Shown: positions 43,404 to 52,863, numbered from the stretch's first letter. The stretch is 64,000 nt of DNA from Glaciecola sp. 33A (GCF_002836745.1 NZ_PJAR01000032.1:1-64000), one strand, 5' to 3'. A program made the numbers and translations. The notes: generated by a model from the sequence alone, not told the origin.

Positions 43404-43678
43404 TGTCATTTATCTATCTTTTAATGATTTTAATGTTAGCGATATTTTTAGGTTTTGAACTTATTCGCAAAGTGCCAGCCACCTTGCATACGCCACTGAT
43501 GAGCGGTGCAAACGCGGTGTCAGGCATTACCTTAATCGGTGCTATTGCTTATTCCGGAAATGAAAATTTGTTACTTGCGCAAATTCTGGGCAGTGTTTCG
43601 GTATTTCTTGCAACAATTAATGTTGTGGGTGGTTACATGGTCACAGATCGCATGCTTGCCATGTTTAAAAGTAAGTAA
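43403..43678 (+). CDS. pntAB: NAD(P) transhydrogenase subunit alpha part 2
   Basis: ATG 43403 has GGAGAG six bases upstream. The product is 91 aa with three to four transmembrane helices. The family motif HTPLMSGANAVSGITLIGA (about 28-46) is clear. It is the short membrane part of split PntA and carries part of the proton channel. Confidence 0.93.
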   Translation: MSFIYLLMILMLAIFLGFELIRKVPATLHTPLMSGANAVSGITLIGAIAYSGNENLLLAQILGSVSVFLATINVVGGYMVTDRMLAMFKSK

Positions 43679-43687
43679 GGAAGCAAA

Positions 43688-45079
43688 ATGTTGAATACAG
43701 AATTAATTATCAATGCAGTGTATGTATTGAGCGCAGCGTTATTCATATTGGGTCTCAAATTACTCAGCCATCCTTCTACCGCTCGTCGCGGCAATAAGCT
43801 CTCTGCAACAGGTATGCTAGTGGCTATTTGCGTTACCTTAATCGACCAGAACATTTTAGCCTATGAATGGATTATTGTGGCGATCGTGGCAGGTAGTGCT
43901 GTAGGCGCTTTTATTGCCAAAAAAGTTCAGCTAACAGAAATGCCTGAAATGGTATCACTGCTTAATGGTGTTGGTGGTTTAGCGAGTTTATTAGTCGCGT
44001 TAGCCATGCTTGAAACTGACACAGCAATAGACAGCTACTTAGTTATCATTGTTTTGCTAGCCATCGGCATCGGCGGTATTACTTTTTCTGGCAGCGTAAT
44101 TGCATGGGCAAAACTCAGTGGCAAAGTAGCTAAGTTGATCAGCAGTGGCTCAACCGTATTCAGCGGTCAGGCTTTCGTTAATGCATTCATCGTCATTGCT
44201 ATTTTTGTGCTTGGTGCTCTTGTTGTAATTTACCCACAAACTGCAAACAGTACCGTTTACGTTTACTCCTTCGTTGCGCTTTGTATTGTATTGGGCGTGA
44301 TGTTGGTTATTCCTATTGGTGGTGCAGACATGCCGGTGGTTATATCACTGCTCAATAGCTATTCTGGGCTTGCAGCTTGTGCTGCGGGAATGGCGTTAAA
44401 CAACAATCTATTGATTGTTGCTGGTGCACTTGTTGGGGCAAGCGGAATCATCTTGACCAGTGTAATGTGCAAGGCAATGAATCGTTCTTTAATTAACGTT
44501 TTATTTTCTGGATTTCAAACCGTAAAAGCGACTGAAATTAAGATCGAAGGTGAAGTTAAACCCTTAGCTGCCGACGATGCTTACTACGTATTGGAAGCAG
44601 CCCAATCGGTCGTCGTTATTCCTGGTTATGGTATGGCAGTGGCTCAAGCCCAACATGCGATGAAGGAACTGCAAGTGCTATTGGAAGAAAATGGCGCAGA
44701 GGTAGTGTATGGTATACATCCGGTTGCTGGACGCATGCCTGGTCATATGAACGTGCTCTTAGCTGAAGCAGACGTGCCTTACGAGTTATTGCTTGAAATG
44801 GACGAAGTTAATGCGCGTATGGCAAACTTTGATGTGGCTATTGTGATTGGGGCTAACGACGTGGTTAATCCTGCGGCAAGAGAGATTAAAGGTAGTCCGA
44901 TTTATGGCATGCCGATTATCAACGCTGACCTGGCAAAAAATGTCTTTATTCTGAAACGAGGCATGGCTTCTGGTTTTGCTGGTATCGAAAATCCGCTGTT
45001 CTTTAAAGACAATGCACGCATGATATTTGGTGATGCTAAAGATACTATCAACGCCATTATTCGCCAATTTGCAGGTTAG
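43688..45079 (+). CDS. pntB: NAD(P) transhydrogenase subunit beta
   Basis: The product is 463 aa. About eight or nine transmembrane helices (1-270) are followed by the NADP-binding domain III with VVVIPGYGMAVAQAQHAMKEL (about 310-330) and the conserved YGIHPVAGRMPGHMNVLLAEADVPYE. It makes NADPH using the proton gradient. It is the last gene of pntAA-pntAB-pntB. NADPH demand from nitrate assimilation gives a reasonable context. Confidence 0.95.
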   Translation: MLNTELIINAVYVLSAALFILGLKLLSHPSTARRGNKLSATGMLVAICVTLIDQNILAYEWIIVAIVAGSAVGAFIAKKVQLTEMPEMVSLLNGVGGLASLLVALAMLETDTAIDSYLVIIVLLAIGIGGITFSGSVIAWAKLSGKVAKLISSGSTVFSGQAFVNAFIVIAIFVLGALVVIYPQTANSTVYVYSFVALCIVLGVMLVIPIGGADMPVVISLLNSYSGLAACAAGMALNNNLLIVAGALVGASGIILTSVMCKAMNRSLINVLFSGFQTVKATEIKIEGEVKPLAADDAYYVLEAAQSVVVIPGYGMAVAQAQHAMKELQVLLEENGAEVVYGIHPVAGRMPGHMNVLLAEADVPYELLLEMDEVNARMANFDVAIVIGANDVVNPAAREIKGSPIYGMPIINADLAKNVFILKRGMASGFAGIENPLFFKDNARMIFGDAKDTINAIIRQFAG

Positions 45080-45154
45080 CTCTATGGTAACGTTATCGAC
45101 TAACAATAAAGCATAGTTAGTTGATATTAAAAATATAAGTACGTCCTCACTTTA

Positions 45155-45188
45155 TAGCAACTGATTCATCGGATTGGTTGCTATTTTT
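45155..45188 (+). terminator. Terminator after pntB
   Basis: TAGCAAC (45155-45161) pairs with GTTGCTA (45177-45183), followed by five T. It lies 76 bp after the pntB stop. Confidence 0.65.
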
Positions 45189-45348
45189 GTTGTTTAGGTT
45201 CGTTCTTACTTTATTTCTTATAATTTGTGGCGTTAACCGCCTATTGTTTGGTATTCTTCTCGTGTTAGCAGGTTCGCTAAGCTCGGCATTGCAGGTTAAG
45301 TGCCTCAGGCATCCATGGAATATTGTCTGCTATTAGAAAGGGAATTTT

Positions 45349-45573
45349 ATGCATTTTAAGCGTAATTTATGGTTAAGCATGATGGGTGCTACCATTACCA
45401 TCATCGCGGTTCTATTTGGCTCACCACAGAGTGAAGCAAATCTTGGGACTCAACATAACCTACCACAAATAAATAAAGTCGAAACACCGCAAGAGTCCAA
45501 GCAGAGTAAGGAATTAAATGCCCAAAGTAGCTATTCTAACGACGGACAATTTAGACGCGTTTTTCGTTTATGA
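45349..45573 (+). CDS. Small exported or membrane-anchored protein overlapping the ATP-grasp gene
   Basis: The product is 74 aa with AAAGGGA before the ATG. Residues 7-24 are hydrophobic (signal or anchor) and the rest is polar and Gln/Ser/Asn-rich, ending RRVFRL. Its last 56 bp overlap the next gene in a different frame. No family is recognised. It might be an adaptor or substrate of the ATP-grasp protein, or only a leader open frame whose 3' end drifted into the neighbour. Confidence 0.5.
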   Translation: MHFKRNLWLSMMGATITIIAVLFGSPQSEANLGTQHNLPQINKVETPQESKQSKELNAQSSYSNDGQFRRVFRL

Positions 45574-46381
45574 TCGATTACTTGATGATCCACTAAAAAG
45601 CCTTGGATGGGAGTCAACTGAAGTATCTTGGCGTGTAAAAAATCACAATTGGGATCAATACGATGTCGTTGTGGTTCGCAGTACTTGGGACTATCAAGCA
45701 CACTGCCAAGAATTCCTCGCGTGTTTGCAGATTATCGATAACTCATCTGCGGTGCTGTGTAATTCGATGTCGTTAATTGAATGGAACATTTCAAAGCGCT
45801 ATCTGAAGGAACTCGAAGATAAAGGCGTGCCAATCATACCGACGCTTTGGGCTGATGAACTACACGAACCGCATTTTGCTGCCGCATTTGCTAAATTCAA
45901 TTGTGATGAAATTGTGATAAAGCCTTATGTTAGTGCTAACGCAGATGGCACTTACCGTCTCACACCAGCGGCAGTTAGCAAGCAATTACCTTCGATAATG
46001 CAAGAATATAAACAACGTTCAGCGATGATCCAACCGTTTTTAACAAGCATTCTTGAACAAGGTGAATATTCACTCTTCTACTTTAATTCACAATACAGCC
46101 ATGCTATCTGTAAGCAACCCGCCAAAGGCGACTTCAGGGTGCAAGAAGAACACGGTGGCCAACTTACCAGCATTCAACCATCTAACGCGATGTTTGCCCT
46201 TGCTGAGCAAACGATTGACGCCTTACCTGAAGAGGCATTGTATGCCAGAGTTGATATTGTGTCGTTAAACGCTGAGTTAATGATTATTGAAGTAGAACTG
46301 ATTGAGCCAAGTTTGTATTTTAATATGGACGAATCGTCTGCCGCGTTTTTTGCAAAAGTGTTTGCCACTAAATTTGCATAA
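45518..46381 (+). CDS. ATP-grasp family protein (RimK/DcsG-like)
   Basis: The product is 287 aa with AAGGA five bases before the ATG. Motifs: VVVVRSTWDYQAH (about 44-56), NISKRYLKELEDKGVPIIPTLW (about 93-114), EIVIKPYVSANADGTYR (about 130-146) and the metal-binding end ARVDIVSL...IIEVELIEPSLYF. These are the blocks of the ATP-grasp group that includes the cycloserine ligase DcsG. It probably forms an amide or peptide bond using ATP, with substrates unknown. It overlaps the small exported protein gene by 56 bp. Confidence 0.82.
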   Translation: MPKVAILTTDNLDAFFVYDRLLDDPLKSLGWESTEVSWRVKNHNWDQYDVVVVRSTWDYQAHCQEFLACLQIIDNSSAVLCNSMSLIEWNISKRYLKELEDKGVPIIPTLWADELHEPHFAAAFAKFNCDEIVIKPYVSANADGTYRLTPAAVSKQLPSIMQEYKQRSAMIQPFLTSILEQGEYSLFYFNSQYSHAICKQPAKGDFRVQEEHGGQLTSIQPSNAMFALAEQTIDALPEEALYARVDIVSLNAELMIIEVELIEPSLYFNMDESSAAFFAKVFATKFA

Positions 46382-46412
46382 CTACACTACAATGCGCTAA
46401 ACAATAGCAATG

Positions 46413-47156
46413 TTAAATACTAGTTTCAGTTCTGTTTGGCAAGGTTTTAGCCACACATATAATACGCTCGCTCAAATTTAAGCCCCACTGACGATATATG
46501 CGTGGTCCAGGATGAAAACCATCAATGGCCATTGCACTTTTGTCCATATTAAAGGCCAACGGCTCATAAGTCTTATTTATACATTTACCACTATTTATTG
46601 CTTGTAGAGAGTCAAATTCTTTGGCTCTGCTTCCCAAGATCCATCTCAATGGTTCTGGTAATAGCGGGAATTTATGCATTGGCGGCATACCACTGATGAT
46701 AATATGCTTAGCGCCTAGCGTTTGAAAGCAATATTGATGCAGTTTGTTTTGTTCATCCAACCAATGTTTAGCGCGTTGTAGTGACGTAACATCATTTACG
46801 CCTAAACTGGTCACCACAATATCAACGGTATTACCCAATTTAGCGCTGTCTAGCATTTTAGAAAGGTCCTGAGTTTGTGCACCGGTTCTTGCTACTAGTG
46901 TCCATGATAAATTAAAGTCATTTTTTAGATTATTAACTAATTGACCAAGCAGCGCTGTATTTTGATGAGACGCGCCCACGCCAGCGGCAGCTGAATCACC
47001 AATAATCAGTATGCCAAGTGGTGGTTTTGTCGAATCGTTAGTTGAACCTTGGCGTTCGCCAATTGCCTCAGGAAGTTTACCTGCTCGTTTTCTAACTTGT
47101 CTTCCTTGAACAACCAAAATTGGAAGGGCGAGCAGAGCAACTAGTTTATAGAACAT
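46413..47156 (-). CDS. SGNH/GDSL-type hydrolase, membrane-anchored
   Basis: The product is 247 aa. The N-terminal hydrophobic segment (about 4-17) is a signal anchor. SGNH blocks: ILIIGDSAAAGVGAS (Ser about 54), VVTSLGVNDVTS (Asn block) and MAIDGFHPGPRIYRQW (catalytic Asp and His). It is likely an esterase or lipase acting outside the inner membrane. It is convergent with the ATP-grasp gene. Confidence 0.88.
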   Translation of the reverse strand: MFYKLVALLALPILVVQGRQVRKRAGKLPEAIGERQGSTNDSTKPPLGILIIGDSAAAGVGASHQNTALLGQLVNNLKNDFNLSWTLVARTGAQTQDLSKMLDSAKLGNTVDIVVTSLGVNDVTSLQRAKHWLDEQNKLHQYCFQTLGAKHIIISGMPPMHKFPLLPEPLRWILGSRAKEFDSLQAINSGKCINKTYEPLAFNMDKSAMAIDGFHPGPRIYRQWGLNLSERIICVAKTLPNRTETSI

Positions 47157-47457
47157 GTGGCTCTCTATTATTTGTTGTCTTTCGGCTAAATATACTTGGT
47201 TTTAAATAAATGTGAATTATTAACCGGTTTTATCAAAAAACGCTGACAACACAGCGCTGATAATATCTATTAATAGGGCTTTAACGGCGACTTTATTGCC
47301 GTCATGTAATCCTAATCTTATTGTTTAGGTTGCAATTTAAAGCGATAAGCTTTATTTATTTAGTCTTGTTGTTTAAGTATGTCGGTTTACTACTGCAAAT
47401 AAGCTGAGTATCGAGTTTATCTAAAGTCCAGCGTAAAAATAAAGGACCACATAAAGT
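47157..47457. other. Divergent intergenic stretch between the SGNH hydrolase gene and panE
   Basis: No gene or clear palindrome is seen. Promoters for both genes must lie here. Confidence 0.4.
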
Positions 47458-48477
47458 ATGCAGCGAAAAATTGCGATAGTCGGAGCGGGTAGCGTTGGTT
47501 GTTATCTTGGAGGCTGCCTAACAGCGAATGGTGTTGATGTCATTTTAGTCGGCAGAGAGCGAATGAAGAAGCAACTGACTAGTCACGGTTTACAGGTTAC
47601 TGATTGGAAGGGACGTGACGCAACAATGCAAATCGATCAGTTACAGTTTTCCGTTTCAATGGAGAGTATTGCTGACGCAAATTATATTTTTTTGACCGTA
47701 AAAAGCGGTGATACTGGGTGTACTGCTGAGTCTATTCTGCACCATGCGAAAGCGTCAGCTGTGATTGTTAGCTTTCAAAACGGAACTCAAAATGTAGCTA
47801 CTTTAAAAGCCAAATTACCGAATCATAAAATACTCAAAGCCATGGTGCCTTTTAACGTTCTAAACAACGGAGAAGGTCAGTTTCATTGCGGTACAGAAGG
47901 TAATTTAGCTATTGAAGCAAAAGAGGGTGAGTATGCAAGCCTTGTTAATGCCCTAGAGCAAGCCCATTTGCCGGTGACATTACATGATGATATTGAGGGA
48001 GTGCAATGGGGCAAGCTGATTATAAATTTAAATAACGCAGTCAATGCGTTGTCAGGAATTCCATTGTTAGAGCAAATGAACAATCGAGAGTATCGCTTAG
48101 TGATGACAAAAGTGATTGCAGAAGCGTTAGCTGTCATGAAAGTCGCCGGTATTAAGCCTGCGAGGACCGGGAAAGTGATTCCAAGTTGGATGCCACACAT
48201 TTTGGCGCTACCTAATTGGTTGTTTAAACGAGTAGCTAGCGCAACGCTGAAAATCGATCCCAAAGCTCGTTCTTCAATGTATGAGGATTTTGCATTGAAA
48301 CGTAAAACTGAAATTGATTTTCTGAATGGCGAAATCGTAAGTCTCGCTAAAAAACATGGCATCCCAGCGCCAGTCAACCAACGTATCGTCAATTTAGTAA
48401 AAGATGCCGAGCAAAAACAAAGTGGTTCTCCTATGCACAGCCCCGAGTTTTTAAACAGTGCTATCAAAAATCATTGA
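47458..48477 (+). CDS. panE: 2-dehydropantoate 2-reductase family protein
   Basis: The product is 339 aa. The NADP-binding Rossmann start is KIAIVGAGSVGCYLGGCL (4-21). ApbA/PanE blocks follow: FLTVKSGD (about 82), VSFQNGTQN, the catalytic Lys region GVQWGKLIINLNNAVNALSG (about 182-201), and the C-terminal RSSMYEDFALKRKTEIDFLNGEIV (about 278-300) with the conserved Ser and Glu. It reduces ketopantoate in pantothenate synthesis. Because several paralogues of this family exist with other substrates, panE is probable rather than certain. Confidence 0.85.
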   Translation: MQRKIAIVGAGSVGCYLGGCLTANGVDVILVGRERMKKQLTSHGLQVTDWKGRDATMQIDQLQFSVSMESIADANYIFLTVKSGDTGCTAESILHHAKASAVIVSFQNGTQNVATLKAKLPNHKILKAMVPFNVLNNGEGQFHCGTEGNLAIEAKEGEYASLVNALEQAHLPVTLHDDIEGVQWGKLIINLNNAVNALSGIPLLEQMNNREYRLVMTKVIAEALAVMKVAGIKPARTGKVIPSWMPHILALPNWLFKRVASATLKIDPKARSSMYEDFALKRKTEIDFLNGEIVSLAKKHGIPAPVNQRIVNLVKDAEQKQSGSPMHSPEFLNSAIKNH

Positions 48478-48590
48478 GCTAAAGCGTGTTTCGTTTGCTT
48501 ATTTTGTATGGATTGGTAGCATTGAAATTCGCTTTGTTAGTTGAGGCATAATTTAGAGATTAACTGAGGTGCTAACTATGAGGCTAATTA

Positions 48591-48663
48591 AGAGGCTAAC
48601 TAAGAGGTTAATAGAGGCTAACTAAGAGGTCAATAGAGGCTAACGAAGAGGTTAATAGAGGCT
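48591..48663 (+). repeat. 22-bp tandem repeat carrying ribosome-binding-site-like AGAGG, upstream of moaC
   Basis: Three units of AGAGGCTAACTAAGAGGTTAAT (48591-48612, 48613-48634, 48635-48656, with one substitution each in the second and third) and a partial fourth AGAGGCT that provides the actual Shine-Dalgarno of moaC, 4 nt before ATG 48666. A degraded unit lies just upstream (48579-48590). Confidence 0.85.
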
Positions 48664-48665
48664 GT

Positions 48666-49169
48666 ATGGATAATAAGTTGAATACTCAAGGTAAACTTAC
48701 GCATGTTGACCAAACGGGTCAAGCCAGTATGGTGGACGTGAGCGCAAAAACGCCAACCACAAGAAGAGCCGTGGCGACAGGGTTTGTATCAATGACGCTT
48801 TCAACACTAGCACTCATTAAAGACAATAACGTTGCCAAAGGCGATGTGCTTGCGACTGCTAGAATTGCCGGGATCCAAGGCGCCAAAAAATGTCCATCGC
48901 TAATTCCTTTATGCCACCCGTTAATGCTGTCAAAAGTGGGTCTTGACTTTACTATTGATGATGCAAACTCTCGAATAAATATTCGCTGTGAATGCAAGTT
49001 AGTCGGTAATACGGGTGTAGAAATGGAAGCATTGACCGGCGTTTCTGTTGCCGCGCTTACCATTTTTGATATGTGTAAGGCAGCCGATCCGAACATGATC
49101 ATTGGCGACATTAAGGTGCTAATAAAAGAAGGCGGTAAAACCGGCGAATGGAAGAGGACTGACACATGA
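48666..49169 (+). CDS. moaC: Cyclic pyranopterin monophosphate synthase
   Basis: The product is 167 aa. Family blocks: [53 protein letters not shown] (the conserved His and Cys), [32 protein letters not shown], and the C-terminal [14 protein letters not shown]. It makes cPMP, the first stable intermediate of molybdopterin. The stop overlaps moaD (ATGA). Molybdopterin is needed for NasA. Confidence 0.95.
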   Translation: MDNKLNTQGKLTHVDQTGQASMVDVSAKTPTTRRAVATGFVSMTLSTLALIKDNNVAKGDVLATARIAGIQGAKKCPSLIPLCHPLMLSKVGLDFTIDDANSRINIRCECKLVGNTGVEMEALTGVSVAALTIFDMCKAADPNMIIGDIKVLIKEGGKTGEWKRTDT

Positions 49170-49411
49170 TAAATATCCGATTTTTTGCCATTCTGCGCGA
49201 GCGTCTTGGTGTTGATTCACTTGCTTACGAATACAGCGATGAGAAAACGGTAGATGATATTAAACAAAACATTATTGCCCGCGGCGAACCGTGGACTTTA
49301 CTTGCAGAACAAGACGTATTAATTGCGTTGAATCAAACATTAACCAGCGCATCAGCGCGGGTAAATGATGGTGATGAAATTGCGTTTTTCCCTCCTGTTA
49401 CTGGAGGCTAG
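49166..49411 (+). CDS. moaD: Molybdopterin synthase sulfur carrier subunit
   Basis: The product is 81 aa with a ubiquitin-like fold and the C-terminal Gly-Gly (FFPPVTGG) that is thiocarboxylated. It starts inside the moaC stop (ATGA). moaA, moaB and moaE are not in this window. Confidence 0.94.
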   Translation: MINIRFFAILRERLGVDSLAYEYSDEKTVDDIKQNIIARGEPWTLLAEQDVLIALNQTLTSASARVNDGDEIAFFPPVTGG

Positions 49412-49464
49412 CAACAGCGTCTTTTTACTTTACTGAGCAATAGATTATCGGCGATCTGAGTTTG

Positions 49465-50142
49465 TTACTTGGTTTGCGAAGTAGGATATTTAGCAATAAG
49501 TGCGTCAATATGTATCGAGATGCCTTCAACTGCCATTTCCTGCCAATGTTGTTCAGAAATCATTGCACTTGTAGCGTGGTGTTTTAAGCTGACATAGCCA
49601 TGCACAAATGCCCACAAGTCTAAGGCTATCTTTTGCTTAAGAGGCCAGGGTGAATTGGGTGGCAATATAATACATGAATGACTAACTAAACGCTTAAATG
49701 CTTTGGATGACATCTCGCGTGCTTCATCGGAGGGTTCATACTGATTACCGTTTTCACCAAAAATAAGTCTATAGTGGCCTTCATATTGATTCGCTAAGGT
49801 AAGATAACCACGAACACCCTTCAGCAGAATTTGTCTCGCCGACAAGTCCACCGTCGAAAAGGCCATAGTGTCATGCACCATCTGATAACCTTCTATAAAC
49901 AAGGCATCTAAGATCCCCTGCTTGCCATTAAAATGGCTGTAAATACCAATAGTTGAAACACCCGCTGCGTCAGCAATTGAGCGCACGCTTAGTGCTGAAA
50001 TACCGCCGAGAGCAAACAATTCAGAAGCGGCCAGTAATATCCGTTTTTTTGCATGTGCGCTGTTAACCTTTCCAATTTTACTGGGTTGTTTGGATACTTT
50101 TTCAATAAGCTGTTCGGGACCTTTTATTTTGGTTTGTCTCAA
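49465..50142 (-). CDS. TetR-family regulator with WHG-type C-terminal domain
   Basis: The start is TTG at 50142 with an excellent AAAGGAGG eight bases upstream. The product is 225 aa. A polar 30-residue N-terminal extension precedes the HTH (ILLAASELFALGGISALSVRSIADAAGVSTIGIYSHFNGKQGIL, about 35-78). The C-terminal domain with WAFVHGYVSLK matches the TetR_C WHG family. It is divergent from the flavoprotein-DUF2855 operon, which it probably controls. Confidence 0.9.
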   Translation of the reverse strand: MRQTKIKGPEQLIEKVSKQPSKIGKVNSAHAKKRILLAASELFALGGISALSVRSIADAAGVSTIGIYSHFNGKQGILDALFIEGYQMVHDTMAFSTVDLSARQILLKGVRGYLTLANQYEGHYRLIFGENGNQYEPSDEAREMSSKAFKRLVSHSCIILPPNSPWPLKQKIALDLWAFVHGYVSLKHHATSAMISEQHWQEMAVEGISIHIDALIAKYPTSQTK

Positions 50143-50225
50143 CCTAATTTCCTCCTTTGTATTAACTAGCAGTTATTACTCATTTTTTACAATTAATTTA
50201 CTTAATATGCATTTAATTGACAAAT

Positions 50226-50238
50226 ATAACAGTGTTAT
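50226..50238. promoter_or_regulatory. Operator candidate in the TetR/flavoprotein divergent region
   Basis: Perfect palindrome ATAACA-G-TGTTAT, four bases after a -35-like TTGACA (50217-50222). It lies midway between the two divergent genes, a usual position for a TetR site. Confidence 0.45.
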
Positions 50239-50324
50239 GCTTAACTAGCGAGCAATAAATCAGGTGCTTTTAGGCCTGAGAATGATGCTTTTTACCTTCT
50301 AAATTTATATTAGTGAGAGATACA

Positions 50325-51740
50325 ATGACGATAAAAACGCACACAACAGATTATCTTATTGTTGGCAGTGGTGCTGTAGGGATGGCTTTTGCCGATACAA
50401 TATTGACCGAGACTGATGCGAATATCGTCATTGTTGACCGGCATCACAAGCCGGGTGGTCATTGGAACGTCGCTTATCCATTTGTGACTTTACACCAACC
50501 TTCTGCATTCTACGGTGTCAGTTCAAGAGAGCTAAGTACAGGTTGTAAAGATGAGGTAGGACTTAATAAAGGCTTAAATGAACTTGCCACAGGCGCAGAA
50601 GTTAGTGCCTATTTTGATAATATTATGCGCGAGCAGTTTTTGCCAACAGGGCGGGTCAAGTATTTTCCAATGTGCGATTATAAAGGTGATAGCAACTTTG
50701 AATCAATCTTAACGGGTCAGAAACATCATGTTGACGTGAATAATAAAACCGTTGATTGCACTTACTTAAAAACGACGGTGCCATCCACCCATACGCCCAA
50801 TTTTGATGTTGCAGATAGTGTTAATTTTATGCCCTTGAATGAGCTACCCAGCATTCAGACTCCTCCGGCAGGTTATGTCATTGTGGGCGGCGGTAAAACA
50901 GGTATCGATGCGGTATTGTTCTTACTTCAAAACGGCGTAAATCCAGATCATATTAGTTGGATTATGCCTCGTGATGCATGGTTGTTAGACCGCGAAAACA
51001 CGCAACCAACAGAAGAGTTTTTCACTAGTTCTATTGGTGCGCAAGCGAACGAAATGGAAGCCATTGCTAATTCAACCTCGATAAATGATATGTTTTTGCG
51101 CCTAGAAGCGTCAGGGGTATTCTTAAGAATTGATGAGAACGTATGGCCCAAAATGTTTCATGGTGCAACGGTTAGTAAAATGGAACTTACTGAATTACAG
51201 CGCGTAAAGAATGTTGTGCGAATGGGCCGAGTTGTGTCAATTTCAGCCGATAAAATCAAACTTCAACAAGGTGAGATTAGTACTACGCCTTATCACATTC
51301 ATGTTGATTGCTCTGCAAGCGCGATTTCAAACTTAGCCATGAAACCCATTTTTACCAAGGGACTTATAACTCCGCAAACGGTGCGTTCGTATCAGCCTGT
51401 ATTCAGCGCTGCTTTTATTGCGCACGTAGAGGCAGTCTATCCAGACGATGCGGTGAAAAATAAGATATGTAATGTTGTTCCGCTGCCCAATTCCGATCTT
51501 GACTGGCTGCGACTCACTGCTGCTTTCCTAATGAATCAGCATATTTGGTCAAAAGATGAGGGACTTAGAAAATGGTTACTGAACAATCGACTAGATGGCT
51601 TTAGCAAACTCGTTCGTTCAGTAAAACCGGATGATATGGAGAAACTGATGATACTCAAACGTATGCGCGATAATGGAAAACCTGCGATGGTCAAACTGCA
51701 GGGGTATTTAGCCGCAATTCAACAAGGACAAACAGCATGA
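50325..51740 (+). CDS. FAD/NAD(P)-binding flavoprotein (monooxygenase-like)
   Basis: ATG 50325 is chosen; a GTG four codons earlier is less likely. The product is 471 aa. The FAD-binding motif is LIVGSGAVGMAFADTIL (about 11-27), with DRHHKPGGHWN after strand two. A second Rossmann motif, YVIVGGGKTGIDAVLFLL (about 186), should bind NAD(P)H. This is the layout of flavin-containing monooxygenase-like proteins. It overlaps the DUF2855 gene (ATGA). Together with DUF2855, a TetR-controlled oxidative pathway for a hydrophobic substrate is plausible, but the substrate is unknown. Confidence 0.8.
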   Translation: MTIKTHTTDYLIVGSGAVGMAFADTILTETDANIVIVDRHHKPGGHWNVAYPFVTLHQPSAFYGVSSRELSTGCKDEVGLNKGLNELATGAEVSAYFDNIMREQFLPTGRVKYFPMCDYKGDSNFESILTGQKHHVDVNNKTVDCTYLKTTVPSTHTPNFDVADSVNFMPLNELPSIQTPPAGYVIVGGGKTGIDAVLFLLQNGVNPDHISWIMPRDAWLLDRENTQPTEEFFTSSIGAQANEMEAIANSTSINDMFLRLEASGVFLRIDENVWPKMFHGATVSKMELTELQRVKNVVRMGRVVSISADKIKLQQGEISTTPYHIHVDCSASAISNLAMKPIFTKGLITPQTVRSYQPVFSAAFIAHVEAVYPDDAVKNKICNVVPLPNSDLDWLRLTAAFLMNQHIWSKDEGLRKWLLNNRLDGFSKLVRSVKPDDMEKLMILKRMRDNGKPAMVKLQGYLAAIQQGQTA

Positions 51741-52846
51741 GCGAGTTTCAAGTAAGTAAAAGTAACTATGTAAAATGCAGAATTATAGACAATGACCTTT
51801 CAAATCAAATCTTAGCTGAAGGTGAGGTGTTGGTGAAAGTGGATAAATTTGCGCTTACCGCCAACAATATAACCTATGCTGTGGTTGCAGATAAAATAGG
51901 CTATTGGCAGTTTTTCCCTGCGCATACTGCAAGTTCGAATAACAGTAAAGATGTTTCAGGTTGGGGCGTATTGCCGGTCTGGGGTTTTGCTGATGTCGTC
52001 AAATCAACTAATCTTGAAGTGCCAGTGGGAGAGCGATTATTTGGTTATTTTCCGCCTGCCACTCACTTAATGATGCATCCGACGAAGGTCAGTTCGACGA
52101 CATGGATTGACGGATCTGCGCATCGAGCAGCATTGCCAGTAGGCTATAATATTTATCGTAAAGTAGAGTCTGAACGGGGCTACAATAAAGCTTTTGAAGA
52201 TGATCGCATGTTGCTATACCCACTGCATATAACTTCATTTGCCTTATATGATTATTTTAAGAGTAATGATTGGTTCGGTGCAACTCAATTAGTCATGATT
52301 AGCGCGTCGAGTAAAACCAGCACAGGTTTGGCTTATGGTGTTAAAGATGACGCGAATGCACCGTCGCAAGTTGCGTTAACTTCAACGCGCAATATGCAGA
52401 TGGTTGAAAGTTTAGGCGTTTATGACAAAACGCTATCGTATGAGCAAATACAAGAGATAGACGCTACTAAACCGACGCTGATTGTAGATATGTCGGGAAA
52501 TGGTCAGGTTCTTAATGACTTACATAAACACTTGGGCGAGAACATGAAGTTCTGCTCAAATGTTGGTGTAACACATTGGAAAGAAATAAAAACAGGACCC
52601 GATTTTATCAAGCAACGCAGTGAGTTTTTCTTTGCCCCCTCGCAACTTCAAAAGCGAATTAAAGAGTGGGGAATGGAGGGTTTTGAAGAGCAAAGTGGTA
52701 AATACCTGAAACACTCGTTTGCAAAAAGTCGTGAATGGCTAAAAATGACCGATATTCACGGCCTAGATGGTATGTCCAACATTTATGCTGATGTTTGTGA
52801 GGGTAAAATTGCACCAGAGGTGGGTCTCACCATTCGGTTGCCTTAA
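51737..52846 (+). CDS. DUF2855 family protein
   Basis: The product is 369 aa. Blocks such as ALTANNITYAVVADKIGYWQFFPA and GWGVLPVWGFADVVKS, then YPLHITSFALYDYF and MISASSKTSTGLAYG, are typical of DUF2855, a family related to medium-chain reductases but without the classic zinc sites. It overlaps the flavoprotein stop by 4 bp and is translationally coupled to it. DUF2855 proteins are often found beside monooxygenases or hydrolases. The activity is not established. Confidence 0.87.
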   Translation: MSEFQVSKSNYVKCRIIDNDLSNQILAEGEVLVKVDKFALTANNITYAVVADKIGYWQFFPAHTASSNNSKDVSGWGVLPVWGFADVVKSTNLEVPVGERLFGYFPPATHLMMHPTKVSSTTWIDGSAHRAALPVGYNIYRKVESERGYNKAFEDDRMLLYPLHITSFALYDYFKSNDWFGATQLVMISASSKTSTGLAYGVKDDANAPSQVALTSTRNMQMVESLGVYDKTLSYEQIQEIDATKPTLIVDMSGNGQVLNDLHKHLGENMKFCSNVGVTHWKEIKTGPDFIKQRSEFFFAPSQLQKRIKEWGMEGFEEQSGKYLKHSFAKSREWLKMTDIHGLDGMSNIYADVCEGKIAPEVGLTIRLP

Positions 52847-52863
52847 CCTCTATAAAGAAAAAA

